Below, in pieces: positions 9,822 to 22,219 of a stretch of DNA of 64,000 bases (position 1 is its first letter; each line of letters begins with the position of its first letter). Position numbers and translations under genes: made by a program. The notes below the pieces were generated by a model that ran no database searches, was not told where the DNA came from, and was given only the letters and a program-made list of their open reading frames with translations. Source of the stretch: Chiua virens (Eukaryota; Basidiomycota; Agaricomycetes; Boletales; Boletaceae); NCBI GenBank assembly GCA_019787685.1, contig JAHNUO010000029.1:124001-188000 (forward strand), in the 5' to 3' direction.

Positions 9822-12560
9822 ATGTTTTCATCGCTACCTAGGACGTTGCTGGCATTGTCCTTGATTCGCCTTGCAGTTCTCCCAGTGCTGGCGGCTTCCT
9901 CATCCACTTCATTCAACAACCCCTTTCGTGTTATCGCTGCTGTACACCGTACCCAGCATCCAAATCCGCCACTATGTTGCTTGAAGCCATTACCAACCGT
10001 CAATTCTCCAGAAGGACCGGAAGACGTTCTTCTTTCGTTCGAAGAGTGGAAATCTAAGCAGCACCACGCTGGCTCCCCGACTCTCCCCGCAAAACCCGGC
10101 GTAGAACCATCACCATCAGATACACCACGCAAAACCAGCATCCAGAGTGCCGACGTCTCGTTCGCAGACACGCAATTACCTCCCGACCCATCGAATCCCG
10201 CTAGTGACGATGCCCTTCCACCCTACTTTCGTGTCCCAATCACGGACAGGTTCGACTACGCCAACTTGGACTGTTCTGCGAGGGTTCACATGTCCCACAA
10301 GTCAGCCAAGTCGGTCTCGTCGATTCTGTCGTCGAAAAAGGACAAGTACATGCTTTCGCCGTGCAGTGCTGACAGCCAGTTCGTGGTGGTGGAGCTTTGT
10401 GACGACATCCGGATCGACACGGTGCAATTGGCCAATTTCGAGTTCTTCAGTGGGGTATTCAAGGATCTTTCGGTCAGCGTCGCCAAGACGTACACGGGCA
10501 CGGACGAGGGGTGGACCCCTGCGGGGACGTATCGTGCAAAGAACGTGCGAGGGGTTCAGGTGAGGACGTGGCGTGCGTGCCGAGTAACTTGCAGTGGTTT
10601 CTACAATTCGGACAGTCTTTCCACCTACCGACGTCGTTGCGCGATTTCTACCGATATATTCGAATCGACCTTCACTCGCATTATGGACACGAGTATTATT
10701 GCCCCGTCTCCCTGCTTCGGGTATACGGACTCACGCATCTGGAAGAGTGGAAGTGGGAAATGTGGCAAGCCGAGAGTCTGGCGCGGTTAAAGGATGCTGC
10801 TACCCAACCCTCCTCGATGGCGGAACAGCCGGAGGCGGGCAATACCACAGGTCCTAAATTGGGGTCCAATGGGGGGATGAACGTATCCGTGACACAGCTT
10901 GGGACCTCCAAGGACCTGGATGTGACGTCGCCGTCTTCGCCGGGTATCGCAGCGAGCACGCCGATTCACCAGGTGTCTTCATCTCACAGCCACTTGCCGC
11001 GATCTTCTGTTCCTATCCTTGGTGAGGGGACGTCGATATCGGGTCTTGGAGATGGGGAACAGCCCACGGGAGTACTCGCAGTGACAGAGGCCATTTCGTC
11101 ATTGTTGTCTTTGTCCTCGCCTACCGCTGTCATTTCTTCGACGCCACCCGCGGTCGAGCAGCCTCACCTCCATATGCACGATTCTGAGATTCACGCCTCG
11201 GCAACCCACGCGTCTCCGGCAAGCAATCCTTCAGCACCACCGTCTATTCAGACACCGACGCAGACACAGTCTTCCTCCCATTGGACTGGAGAGTCTATTT
11301 ATCGAACAATTATGAACCGTTTGACGCTTCTTGAGGCGAACCATAGCTTGTATGCACGATATGTGGAGGAGCAAACCGCCGGTGTACGTGAGGTATTGAG
11401 GAAGCTCAATGAGGAAGTTGGGAGACTCGAGAGCGTCGTGAGTGTCTGCCGATGATTATTTTGGCTTTCACAAACGTGTTGCGCGTTTCATTCAGAGCCG
11501 TATGCAAGCCCAGATGTATCAACGCACAGTTCATGAATGGGAGCGGCAAAGACTACGATTGGAACTTGAACAAGGCGAATTGCTTTCCCGTGTGAACTAT
11601 CTTACGGACGAGGTTAATCCCATCCTTTTCCTTTGGGTTATGTATACGTCATTGACACTGTGCAGGTTATACTAGAGAAACGGCTCGGCATTGCCCAGTT
11701 GTGTCTTCTCTTGGCAGTGCTTGTGTTTATTGGACTTACTCGAGGTGCGCCTTCTGGACAGCACCCAATGCCGATGCAACGCTCGACACGTGAATGGGGT
11801 GTTCGTAACCTGAGTTTTGGGAGTAGTACGGATGCTTGGAACCCTCTCAGAAGACGGAGTCGCAGCCCAGCTGAACAAGGTAGCAATACGAAAGCCGAGA
11901 AGGCCCCTGGTGATTGTCACCTTTCCATCCAAGTAGCATCGTACTGATCATTTCCACCAAGCAGAAACCGACATCCACCCATTGTTCCCGGTACTTGCGG
12001 ATGATCCCTCGTTACACGTGACTGCACCTATCCTTCAACATGCACCAAAGCCTTTCAAGCTGGCCGCGGCGCCCACGACAGCGGCGTTACACAGGCGCGC
12101 CCATCCTTATCCAACAGCACCCTTTCGCACACCGACGAAACCCCGCCCATTGATCGAACCCCACACCCTCCCTCGAGCGGCGTCCATCGCCCGGTCGCAG
12201 TCGTCCTCGACATCCGGCCAGCCTCACATTCGCTCACCAAAACGATGGGCCCGAACGGCCCATTTACACGAGATCAAGCTGTTTCGTGAGCGGTGCGGGA
12301 GCGGGAGCGGGAAACGCGCCGGGTACAAGGACCGGGAGAATGAGCGCGAGGGGATGGGCGATGTGTTTCACGGCTCGCCTCGGTTGGTGCCGAAAGGGAA
12401 AGGGAAGGTTCGTCGGCCGTTGACGCCGTTGGGGATGAGTGGGTTAGAGGAGGCGGAGGCGGATGTGTGGATTGATACGGATGTGGATGGGGATGAGGAG
12501 GATGTGGTGTCGGAGCGAGTGGTAGTGTTGAATTCGCCAATGCGAGATGTGTTTGGATAG
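9822..12560 (+). CDS. SLP1: SLP1-like SUN-domain ER membrane protein
   Basis: Five exons: 9822-10559, 10616-11437, 11496-11612, 11666-11879, 11965-12560, giving 828 aa. The start ATG at 9822 opens a signal peptide (MFSSLPRTLLALSLI..). After LLSFEEWKSKQ comes a SUN-like domain at about residues 142-285, with the conserved SSILSSKKDKYMLSPCSA, VVVELCDDI and SHYGHEYYCPVSLLRVYG. A Ser/Thr/Pro-rich linker, a predicted coiled coil (from about residue 490) and one membrane segment (about 566-585, IAQLCLLLAVLVFIGL) follow. The C-terminal tail is long, basic, then acidic. This is the layout of yeast Slp1 and animal SUCO/OPT proteins, which act in the ER on folding or stability of membrane proteins. The tail beyond the membrane segment is longer than I expect for the family. 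Confidence 0.88.
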
Positions 12561-13140
12561 GTGAGACAGGGACATATACCTCGTGCTTGGATCATTTACA
12601 TACTTGTTAGACGCTTTGCCGGATGTTCGGGCAAAGGATCGTCTCGTATTTCTTATTTGGCTATTCACAATATTCACAGACAACAGATCCCTCCGTACTG
12701 ATGATATGTATACTTTATGCAGTACTGATGCCAGAATTCAATTCAAGTTGCAGTGTGAGTAGCATTCCTTTGCTTGCATGGCCGACAGCATCATACTGCA
12801 CTGAATTCCATTGTCCGGATGGCTGACAGTCCCCACTCCTGGACTTCCTGTTAACTTCTCGTCTTGCCCTGCCATCACATACTATGCTGATCAAGCAAAG
12901 TTTCTACCAACGACTCGACCACACGTCTATTATGAGTCCTGGCCGGTATCTAGGGACATTGGTACACTCTGACCGTGCACAGTACAAACGTGGATTTAAA
13001 TTTAGCCGGGATGTCTCCAATCCAAGGGTAGGTAATAAGACAGGAGTATATGATCGGCATGTCAAAATAGAACATCGATGGAAGCGCCAAAGGAAGGCCA
13101 TCAAACACGCGGACAGCTCTATCCGACGATGCCACACTCA
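12561..13140. other. Convergent intergenic region
   Basis: The SLP1-like gene (+) and ALG11 (-) end toward each other here. No gene is seen; the stretch should hold both 3' UTRs. Confidence 0.55.
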
Positions 13141-15201
13141 TTATCGCCGAACACACGTCCGCCACCCACTCCCATCCCATCCCCTGATAAACTCTGCTTC
13201 CGAAAACCTCTCCACAGCCCACTGCCGAGCCCTCTCTCGGTATCCTCGTTCAACAGTGGCGTCCATCGACAGAATCTGCCCATCGAACGTCAGATACGGA
13301 CGCCACTAGGAGCGGGTGGACGCGAACATCATACCTCGTGTAGAGCCGTCGCGAATTCGCCCGGCGTGCGTGCATGAAATCCAGTGGGCTGTGATTTGTA
13401 CGGCACGACGATGTCGTTTAGCGGACCCCCTGAGGCGTGTGTAAGGGGTATAAGACCTGCTGCCTGATGTGACCACAAACACACGTGGTGAGCACGCGAG
13501 CGGATCGCCAAGGTGCACAGATTGGTATTGCCTACCATAAATTCGACGACATTGATACCAAAGTGTTCGTCAACCATGGTACTGATGCCAATGCTCGAAC
13601 AGGAAAGCCAATAGAGGACGTCAGCATACGGTGCGTTGACGACGAACGTGACTTGATCCTGACGTCAAGGGTCAATGGACAGGGGAATCTTGCCTACGCG
13701 ATTCAACGCACCTGGATGTCCAACTCCTTTGCCAAGGCACGCAAAGACTCGACCCTATCTAGGTCATCTTGATGCCGAGCACCGCCGAGTAGTACCAGTC
13801 GCACTGTATTTTTGTGTAAATCGTTCCCTTGGGTCTTGTATTCAGGATGATCCATCAAGAGTTGTGCAAATGCATGGAGCTGCGACGGGAGATTCTTTTC
13901 TGGCCTATTCATCGTGTCAACGCGCGTCCACTCTAGAGACGAATAGCACACCGGAACTGGGCAACACTCAATATAATTCGTTCTCTGCCTTGCAACGAAA
14001 ACTTGGTCATCTCCCGCGTATCACAGGGGGGATAGACGGTCAAAGTTCTGTCTTTTCTGAATTGTTACCAAGCGCCGAAATTGGTCCATCTACAGCATAC
14101 ACGACCAGTCGAACGGCAGAACGGGAGAGCAAGAGCTTGGCGATTAACAGAGGAGTCGCTCGATGCATCCATCGAACCGCTGAACCAAAGTGCTCGCGTG
14201 AAATAATGGACGCGATGTGGTTGCGTGTCCACGATGAGTTGACCATCAAGAACTGAGCGTGCGAGAGGCACAAGGCATAGTAATACATTGTCAGACGATA
14301 GTAGCTGTCACGATCGTTGAGATACGGACACCTCCGCGGATGTAACACTTACAGACGCTTTGCTCGCATCTTCCATGATTCCCCTTGAACACGAGCGAGC
14401 ATGTCGGTGGATATAGTTGGGTAATGGATGTATGCTCCAATAGGAACGGAAGCCCTCGTAATCCAAGCGATAACCGGAAAGGTAAAGGCATAACCCATGG
14501 TATCTAATGTTGCATTGAGAATGAGGTAATGAAATGCAGAATGAGCCGCTAGGATCCGCGACGCACCAATGTAGAGATCTGGAATGAACTTTGACATTGC
14601 TTCCCATACGAGATACATGGAGCCGAGGCTCTGCCCGAGGATGGTGAACCTAGGCCATCGCGAATCCTCGACGAGGTGTCTTGATGTAAGAAATACGAAA
14701 TGAAGTGCGGAAGGTTCAAGATTGATCGCAAAGCGAGCCTGGCATCATGACATGGTTATCGTCTGGCGGGAGAAGATCGGAGTAGTTATCGGGCATATCC
14801 TGACCTTTACTTTGTCGATGATTTCTTGTTTTGAAGCATCAGTGTCACCAGAGTAGACAACGCAGATGATGTCTTTGTGTTCGCGTTGCATATGGGCAAC
14901 AGCAGTCCACAGGACCCGTTCCCCTCCCCCCCCTGCATTACTTGAAAACATTGCATGAACTGTCCGCAGCTCCTCCAACACTAAAGAGGCAGACCCCGAA
15001 ATGTAAAACTCACCAATAAGGATGGAAGAATGCAACAAACTTGTACTTTACTTCATTAGTTACGCTGACTCCCAACTCCTTTAGGATACCTTCCCGAGAA
15101 CGATATGACCTTGACCATAAAATCTCGGTGTACACTGTGTAAGAGAGCCCCAGCACAAGTAGACAGACACCGAGACACAGCAGGAGCAAGGTGGCGCTCA
15201 T
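13141..15201 (-). CDS. ALG11: ALG11 alpha-1,2-mannosyltransferase
   Basis: The enzyme adds the fourth and fifth mannose to the dolichol-linked N-glycan precursor on the cytosolic face of the ER. Ten exons fit: 15201-15014, 14940-14805, 14738-14567, 14503-14353, 14304-14123, 14051-13952, 13904-13712, 13658-13536, 13463-13335, 13275-13141, giving 502 aa (family about 490). The N-terminal membrane anchor is [20 protein letters not shown]. Landmarks in order: [65 protein letters not shown], and the GT-4 donor-site loop [15 protein letters not shown] followed by [13 protein letters not shown]. The junction between exons 5 and 6 is my least certain: I used a donor at 14122 and an acceptor ending at 14052 because they restore the frame. 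Confidence 0.92.
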
Positions 15202-16136
15202 TGCGTTCCAGACCGGACGTATATGTCAGTCTGCCTTCGAATGTATGATCAACGTGGAAGCTCGGGAGAAAAGAAGACCATATGCTTATGTAACGGGTTA
15301 TTACCTTGTTTCTGTTTCGCTGACTCTAGAGGTAATTTGGCGGGTTGTCGGGTCAAACTGCTGTGTTGGACGGGTTTTTGGCGTTTTCAGACTGCGTGTG
15401 GCTGCGTGGACAGCATCGCTTCCATTCCACCACATGGCGTACGTGAATGGCGGAGCGCGATCCAATCAGAACACGCTAATATAAATGGGGTCGTCGTTTC
15501 GTTCGGCGTTTTCTCCGATACCGCCACAGGTTGGCATTGGACGTCTTTGTCTGACTGGGGTTGGTGGACAGGATCCTCGCTTAGATTCCTGAACCTTCCG
15601 AGCTCCAACTAGGTTGCAGATCGAGGGGGATTTCAGGCATGCGTAAGTAGCACTCATTCCCGTGCATTGACTATGCGCAATTTTAGCGTTTCCTGTCCCT
15701 CTCCTCATCCTGCGGGCTGTCGCTCGCTGGATTGTTGAGTGGCCGACTCTCCATCGTTCACTTTTGGCGGTCTCCTCAGCTAATACGCCATACTCCCATT
15801 CGTTCTCTAAATATATCCCTTTTGGTATTCTTATGCATAATTTCGTAAGCACCTGTCACCTTCTGGTTTCCTCGTGGTCGCCCCGTCTTCATTGCCATCC
15901 ATTCGAAGTAATTATCCTCGACCTAGGTCCGGAAAAGATCGGGACGTATCGGAACATGGAGGTAAGGTTTCCATTGGACCATGGACCATGAAAGGGGCAG
16001 TGCACCCTGCAAACCGCGGACTCAAGAGCCCGAGGATGTGGGACGTTTTTTGACTGATTGTGCCCAATGAGGTTCAGTTCCACCACTTCCTGTTGGTATT
16101 TAACTTCCCCCATCCAAACCTTGGTTCGTGGTTATC
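15202..16136. other. Divergent intergenic region
   Basis: This lies between ALG11 (-) and the membrane-protein gene (+). A CCAAT box at 15462-15466 and a TATAAAT at 15480-15486 on the plus strand look like a core promoter, but I could not connect them to a convincing gene. A tiny exon ATGC before 15645, spliced to 15705 onward, gives an open frame but no family. Confidence 0.4.
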
Positions 16137-17259
16137 ATGGCTCCTACTCTCATCCGCCCGTATAACTTCAAACTTGGTGAAGCCTCTACATCCGGCCTTG
16201 CTCGTGAACCTGAGACGATGCACATCCAATCCGCAGTATTCTCTAGATCCACCGGCACCGTGGATGCCAGCAGTGGTAACAGCGGGTCGGGACTCGCGGA
16301 GAACACTATAATCTTCATCGTCGTTGGTGTAGGTTGGTCGTGTTCATTTCTCGTCCGTTGCTGGCTTGTTCGGCGATGCGTTGTTCACGTCGCAAGAGGT
16401 CAAGGTGTTGGTGACCAACGCTACATTACACGCTGTCACCGATTACGCATCGCGAATCTCTTGCTGCTGCAATTTTTTTTACTCCAAACCTCGCTTTCCA
16501 TTGCCGACGTTACATGGCTAATTCATCTGGTTCCATTCAGTCTGCTTGCTTGTGGTTGTAATCGGATTCTACCTCGTGAGTCGCCACTCACGTGCTGTCT
16601 GCTACGCTGCATCGAATATCCCCGGTTCACACACACAACATTCCCCTCGTTCACCTATCACCCACCCTCCTCACCCTCTGCGCGAACACACCAAGGGTGG
16701 ATGTTGGAAGATTTGGAAAACATGGCGTCATGCCAGTGACACCGATCTACCCACCACTGCGGAAGTCCCCATCCTTCAGGTGACCCCGGCTCCAGAGATG
16801 ATCGCGGTCCCTCCCCGGATTGTGCCTGCTCGGAGCGGGACCTCAAAAACCTATCCCCCGATCGCATCACGGCCCTCGCAATCCCGTCGCGTCACCTCCC
16901 TCTCCGTCACCACGTCGTTTTCACACTCACATATCACCGAGGAGGCGCTGAACGAGTGTCGCCTTTCAGCATACGACCTGGATGGTGATCTGGAGACGGA
17001 GATGTTGAACAGTGCCACGGATGATGCCTGGATGGGCCATGCGCTTGTCGTGGAGGAGGCGTGCAGAAACGTGGGTATGGAGGAAGTGTTGGAAACACGG
17101 GGCAGTCTCACACTCGTTGATGGCAGTGTTGAAGACTGCGCTTCTCCCGAACCTGCTGCCCACTGGAAGGGTGGTGATTACGGAAACTCAGATGCCTTTG
17201 AAAGCGTGGCATCCAGTAGCCATGGTGTTGAAGGAGAGGTATTGACGTCGATAAGATAG
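16137..17259 (+). CDS. Single-pass membrane protein, unknown function
   Basis: Two exons, 16137-16326 and 16541-17259, give 302 aa. The 214-bp intron is long for this window. Joining them creates an uninterrupted membrane helix (IIFIVVVCLLVVVIGFYLV at about residues 58-76) that neither exon encodes alone, which supports the junction. The Ser/Gly/Thr-rich N-terminal part (SGNSGSGLAEN) looks extracellular or lumenal. The tail is cytosolic in style: a basic, Cys/Trp-containing patch, then proline-rich and acidic segments. The layout recalls fungal surface sensors or membrane anchors, but no domain is recognised. Confidence 0.55.
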
Positions 17260-17565
17260 CCTCGAGGGCAAATAAGAGGAGGACTAATTAAAACGACGCG
17301 CTGGACTCTGTCGCAGTATAACTGTAATATTGTACATATAATCTCCGTAGGATACTTTATAGCACATTAGGGGTTTCATATGAGTTCCATGCCGTTACTA
17401 GCTTTGAGCTTGAGCTTGAGTTTGAACCTTCGCCATGCCAATGCAGACAATGCAGTGATTCATGAAAGGAACCAAATATAGTAGCGCGGTAGTAATGGGG
17501 AGCAATGAGCAGTTAAACATGGCCATCCTCTATTCTGAGGGTACGTATATGGCGAGGTGGCATAG
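17260..17565. other. Convergent intergenic region
   Basis: The 3' ends of the membrane-protein gene (+) and the C2-TPR gene (-) face each other. Nothing else is seen. Confidence 0.5.
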
Positions 17566-19630
17566 TCAAGACCACCCCTCCATCAAACAACCCAGTTCAG
17601 TCGCGAGTTCGTTGTAAAAGTACGGCGCATGTTCCTCCAAGGCCTGCACCGTACCCGATATTTTGTGGTCTTTGTAGCACCAATCCAAGTTCAGCTTTTC
17701 GAGTTCTTCGCGCATCTGGATCTCCCCTTCACCGCCCAAAAAACTAAGCAGCGCCCCGAGTTGTTTCTTACACTCTGTAGGTACACCGTCTTCTCGACGC
17801 CAGTCATCGAGCAGGCTCTGAATCTCGGGGATCCCAGTGTGGAGCGATGGATCCTGTTTGGCAATGGCTAACAGGGCGCGGTCCGCCGCTGACATCGGTT
17901 CGATCTGCTTCCGAAGTTTCTCCGAAGCAGACGCCAACTCGCTCTGCTCCCAAAGGTGTTCGGCATTGCACAGCAGCGCCATCTGCTCGGGAAGCTTTTC
18001 TGCCGCGGGCATCCGCTCGAGTTGCTCCAATAATCTGTCAGCAGCCGTCCACTCTGTCTGCTCCCGAGGCTGCTCCGAGGGCCCTCCGGTCCCTTCGGCC
18101 GTTGTGTCGGTAAGTTTGCTGACGACCTTGTTTCCAAGCTCCACAAGACCGAGCGACATGTCGATATCTGTCAGGTGACCACGCACATGGATGGCACGAA
18201 GGAGGGCATTTCCCAGGCAGGACACGATACGGTCCCGGTCCTCATGCCCTTCCGACACGAAATGCAACGCCTCCCCATTCAGCTCGATCGCCCTTTCCAG
18301 GTCTTCCAGCCTTCCGCTTGACTGGAAACGACGCCAAAACGCGACGCCAAGTTTGTGCACCAGGTGAGCCCGGTCAAAGTGGCCATATGGCGGTGTGTAC
18401 GCGTGCCGTTCCAAGTCGTGGAATAAGCCATCTGGGTTCTCAGCGTTGACAGCGCGGTAGAATCGGCATGCGGCTAAGATGGCGTCCGCGGTTTGACGAT
18501 CGCGACTGTGATCATGGTGGAGTTCTGCCAAAAGTTTGGCGATTTCGTCGGCAGCGGACTCGTCGTACTCGAGTCCGTTAGCATGCCGAGACAGGAGCGC
18601 CTGTGCCAGGAGCAACAAGGTAGCAGGCCGATCTTGGTGTCCTTCACCGCGTAACTCGAGCGCTTCCCGGTAGAGGTCAATAGCCTTGTCGAGTTCGGAG
18701 TATATCCCGTTCTTTTGACACCGCATGAGTTCTGACGTGGCGAGGTTGAAGCATGCGGTGGCGCGATGGGTAGAGTCGCATTGCGCGAGAGAGTCTCGGA
18801 AGAAACCAACAGCTGTTTCGAGATGTTCTCTCCCACTGCTGTTGGGAGGCTTGCATTCCCTGTAGTGTGTGTAGAGTGCATCGAACCCGAGAGCGGTCTT
18901 TTCGAGAAACACCGATTTCTCCTGGAAACAGTGTCATTAGTGCCAAGATCTTCATGTCCATGTTGTTGTCGTCTTACTTCGTGAATGAAATGGGTTTCAC
19001 ATGGCGAGAAATGTCGTTCTAGAGTGATGAGAAGCGAAGAACGCGAGCCCACGCCCCCAAAACGAAACCTGATTTCTTGAGAAACTTTAGTTACGAGGCG
19101 ATGTGCAAGGGAAGTTAGGGCGCTTACTGTGCGTACTGCGAAGATCTTGAGTATTGATGATACGTTTTTCGGAGATTTCTCGGATACCCAGCGTCGAGCC
19201 CAACTGGAACACGCCACAAACGGTGACATGAACAGATTGGTCAGATGGTCTTGAAACCGTCAGAGCGAGCGAATAGACATGGCGGAAGACTTACAGCACA
19301 ATCTCGTCATGCCATTCAATGATGTCCGAGTGCGATTTATTCTCGGTCCTCCTCTCCGTAGGCTCGAACTGAACAAGTACGCATACTCCGGCATCGATGT
19401 GCTCAACACCAAAACTTTCAAGTCGCATGTCTGCAAACGCGTTACAATGCAGCTGCAGACAAATTATTGGCAAATACGCCCACGTGTGATGACGAGTCGT
19501 GAATTCTCGCTGGGAGGCTTGGGGTCGTCGTCTGGTTTTGAGTCGTCGCTTGTTTCCTCGGTGTATTCAGGGGACGGTTCGCTTTCGCAATTTTTGCTGC
19601 CCTTGCCGTTATCCTCCCTATCATTGTACG
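17566..19630 (-). CDS. C2-domain and TPR-repeat protein (5' end unresolved)
   Basis: Exons fit at 19630-19487, 19430-19295, 19249-19128, 19084-18978 and 18921-17566. The N-terminal part is acidic (SDDSKPDDDPKPPSEN). A C2-like beta domain follows (SHSDIIEWHDEIVL, then SVHVTVCGVFQLGSTLG). The last exon holds TPR-like helical hairpins such as ATACFNLATSELMRC, LDKAIDLYREALELRGEGH and LEDLERAIELNGEALHFVSE. Mushroom genomes carry many such C2-TPR proteins, often with a C-terminal CHAT protease domain. Here the protein ends after a coiled-coil region without CHAT, and a detached CHAT remnant lies 12 kb away. No ATG is found in the first exon frame; an acceptor (CTACTAACCAG) ends at 19631, so a short upstream exon must hold the start. 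Function unknown. Confidence 0.7.
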
Positions 19631-19693
19631 CTGGTTAGTAGGCTGGGAGTCGGCGAAACAGTACACACGAAACTCTTTTCAGATAGACAGTAT

Positions 19694-21033
19694 CTAGGGA
19701 TCTTGAGAATTAGCAGCAATGAACATGCCGACAGAATACTTGCTATTTTCATGATCCAATCCATAGCCATACTTTTTTACCATAAAGCTCCGGAGGGGGC
19801 CTTCTTCCATCAGACTTTCAAGCGGCAATCCCTGTATGCATGTCAATGAGTAGCAATTGACATAGGTGTATAAAACCACATCTTTGAGCATCCCAATCCA
19901 GTCGTTATCGTGCGTAACGGCCAGCTTCATTTCAGGGTTCTAAACGAACATTCAATGCAGTACCCGGGGTTGTCGTCATTTATCATACCAACCTTGTCCA
20001 ATAGGAAATGGTTGACGATATCTAACGGGTGGCTGAGCTGAAGATAGTTGAGTCTCGAATTTTGTACACGTTGTAGTGTGCTAGTGGTGGACAAACCTGG
20101 GAGACGTATTCTGGGAAATACTCGATTTCTGTACCCGGTCGTTGCCGATTAATGCTTCATAGCATACATAACTTCAGGCTCACTAGCATTTGGTCCAGAC
20201 AGCAACTTGGCTCGCAGTTTGGCAAAGAGACGGGCGAACCACTGCTCTGGCGCCTGCAACGCCTCAGTCCCCAGTAAATCTTGTTTCAAGGTCATCTTGA
20301 AACCTTTAATGAGAACAGTTTGATTTGAGTAAGTATTATTTGCAGGTCCGTGTTGGTCATCCACGTTGAATGCAGAGACCCATCTGTATACGGCATCCTC
20401 ATCACGGTCGATATTGATTTTTCCACCCTCGAAGCCGTGGTAGAATGATCCTAAGGTCCAAGAAGATGTTTTATACGCGGCGGTAAGTAGATAGAGGGAA
20501 TTTTGCTTGTGCGCTTTGCACCAGTGAACTGCATTCTTCCTAACAAGCGTCTCGATGTCATGCAGGTACTGGGTTTCGAGCTCGAATAACGTAGTACTGT
20601 TCGGGAGAATGAGTATGGCACCTTCCTTGGAGGTGGCAGTGAATCTGTAGACCTTCTCCGAGCTCATTACGCCGCAAAGTCAGTCACACGCACAATATTT
20701 GCAATGATGCAAAGGTACCTCGAGTCTTCTACACCTCGCTGGACACCAGTGATCAACACTTTATTAGGGACTAAACGCTTGACTTCCGATTGGTTCCTCG
20801 AACCGTGGCCTCTCCGCTGCAAGGGACTCCTCGAAATTTATATTGAAAAGTAGCTTGAATTCGCCGTGGTCCGTGATATAGCCAACATCACCGATCTGGA
20901 ACCCTTGACTGATATAAGGTTCGGTATGTCCACTAACTGGTTTTGGGTTGCGCAAGGGGTAGCCATGATTTTGAAGCAGGTTGGTTGCGTACACGCGCTG
21001 CGGGGTACTTTGTTTTTCGGGTTTCACTGGCAT
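19694..21033 (-). CDS. Basidiomycete orphan-family protein
   Basis: Exons: 21033 to 20719 (one apparent frame break near 20780), 20662-20184, 20128-20097, 20037-19993, and 19939 to 19694 (perhaps with one more intron). The pattern is that of a large mushroom-restricted family of unknown function: an N-terminal YPLRNPKPVSG..FQIGDVGYIT motif, a middle domain (TSKEGAILILPNST, then SLYLLTAAYKTSSWTLGSF, then NQTVLIKGFKMTL), and a C-terminal pair, LSHPLDIVNHFLL and KLAVTHDNDW. The third and last motifs only come into frame through the two small exons, which supports the model. The frame break in exon 1 separates FEEPIG from VLITGVQRGVE; it may be a sequence error or a first sign of decay. Cell role unknown. 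Confidence 0.7.
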
Positions 21034-21439
21034 CGCAATCCGTAGTGGATGTCGATGATGAACGAACCTACATAACAAATGCTGTCAGCCATGGGCAGAG
21101 GGTTACCGACTTTCCCAGGCTGGTAATCATCCAAGAATGGTTCCTGCCATGTTGATTTTGGGTAAAATTTTGCCGACGGTTCTTCCTAGTAAGCACTGTT
21201 CCCACTCCTTGAAGATCATGGAATGAACCTGCGTATCAACCGAAACAATGGATTGGCAGAGGGTTACCACTGCCGATGGTGACTATCCCACTGGCACTAG
21301 GTCTCATCGATCATCCCCACTAGCAGCCAAGTCCTGGCCCAGGTCTTCCCAGACAACTCACTGCAAGCAACTCCCTGCGTTCCAGGCGGACGTCGCGGCC
21401 CAGACGTCGTAACTGTTCTTCATTCAGAGTCGCTTTGGG
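21034..21439. other. Intergenic, no supported gene
   Basis: No gene is seen. It lies upstream of the orphan gene and before the esterase fragment. Confidence 0.45.
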
Positions 21440-21850
21440 TGGCAGAGAGCATTCGGTTGTTTCGTACGTCATAACTCACGACTCGGATTCATTTCAATCC
21501 CACTCTCGGCTTTCTTCCATCAGTGAGCAAACGGCAATTTCTTTTCTCGGTTCCGTAACTCGGTATTCATGCCCCTTCTCTTTCCTCATGCGTTGAACCA
21601 ATCATTCTAACTACTTCAGTTCCGCGCCTCCGATCATGTACGCTGCCGGGGACTTGGCTTCAGGCTCTTGCCTCGTCCGTTTTGCCGCCAATCTTAATTA
21701 TAATAAAGGACAGTACAGACCTACACTGACCATCACGGTATGATGCAGCGGCCAATCGGACGATGGTGGAACTCTTGAATGGGTTGATTCCGCTAGCCTT
21801 GACAAGATATGTATCGTGCAGCGGTGATGGCGTATTCGACGAACGGGATA
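21440..21850 (+). pseudogene. Decayed 3' fragment of a type B carboxylesterase
   Basis: The DNA matches the 3' end of the esterase at 24,290-24,660 in order: the intron-side words (ACTCACGACTCGG, TTCTTCCATCAGTGA), the splice-flanked TTCCTCGG-like segment, then CCTCCGAT..ATG, CTCGTCCGTTTTGCC, CAGACCTACACTG and CCAATCGGACGATGGTGGAA. It is riddled with indels and has no open frame. It is a relic of a duplicated esterase copy upstream of the main gene. Confidence 0.75.
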
Positions 21851-22219
21851 AAATCGCCGTAGTGAGCACAGCTCGATAAAAACATAGTGCCCCAGGGCTT
21901 CTTCGCTGCCATCGTTGTGCAGAAGCGGTGCCGATCGGCTAGCAATGACAGCCAGGACAAGGGGATTAGCAGGCGCAGCCGAGTATAAAACTCTGTCGCG
22001 GTGGATTCGAAATCAATTAACTGTTCTCCCACCTCGCGGTTATCATATCCACAGAAGATAAATGCACCCTTATACTTCGAAATTATGGTCGCAGAGACTC
22101 CTTCGTGAGGATCGTCCTGACACTCTCCTCGCAAACCGCATGATCCTCCATGGACCCCAATGCCAGCCTCAATTTGTACGTCCCTTACACGTGTCCCCGC
22201 CTGTTAGTTGTCGCTCATC

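Noticed and set aside
15640..15890. Possible small gene with a 4-nt first exon (ATGC)
   Set aside because: Donor, acceptor and an upstream CCAAT/TATA exist, but the product has no family and the end is not defined.
18474..19229. 251-aa minus-strand frame beginning MSPFVACSSW
   Set aside because: It runs through introns of the C2-TPR gene; splicing gives VHVTVCGVFQLGSTLG, which matches the C2 pattern.
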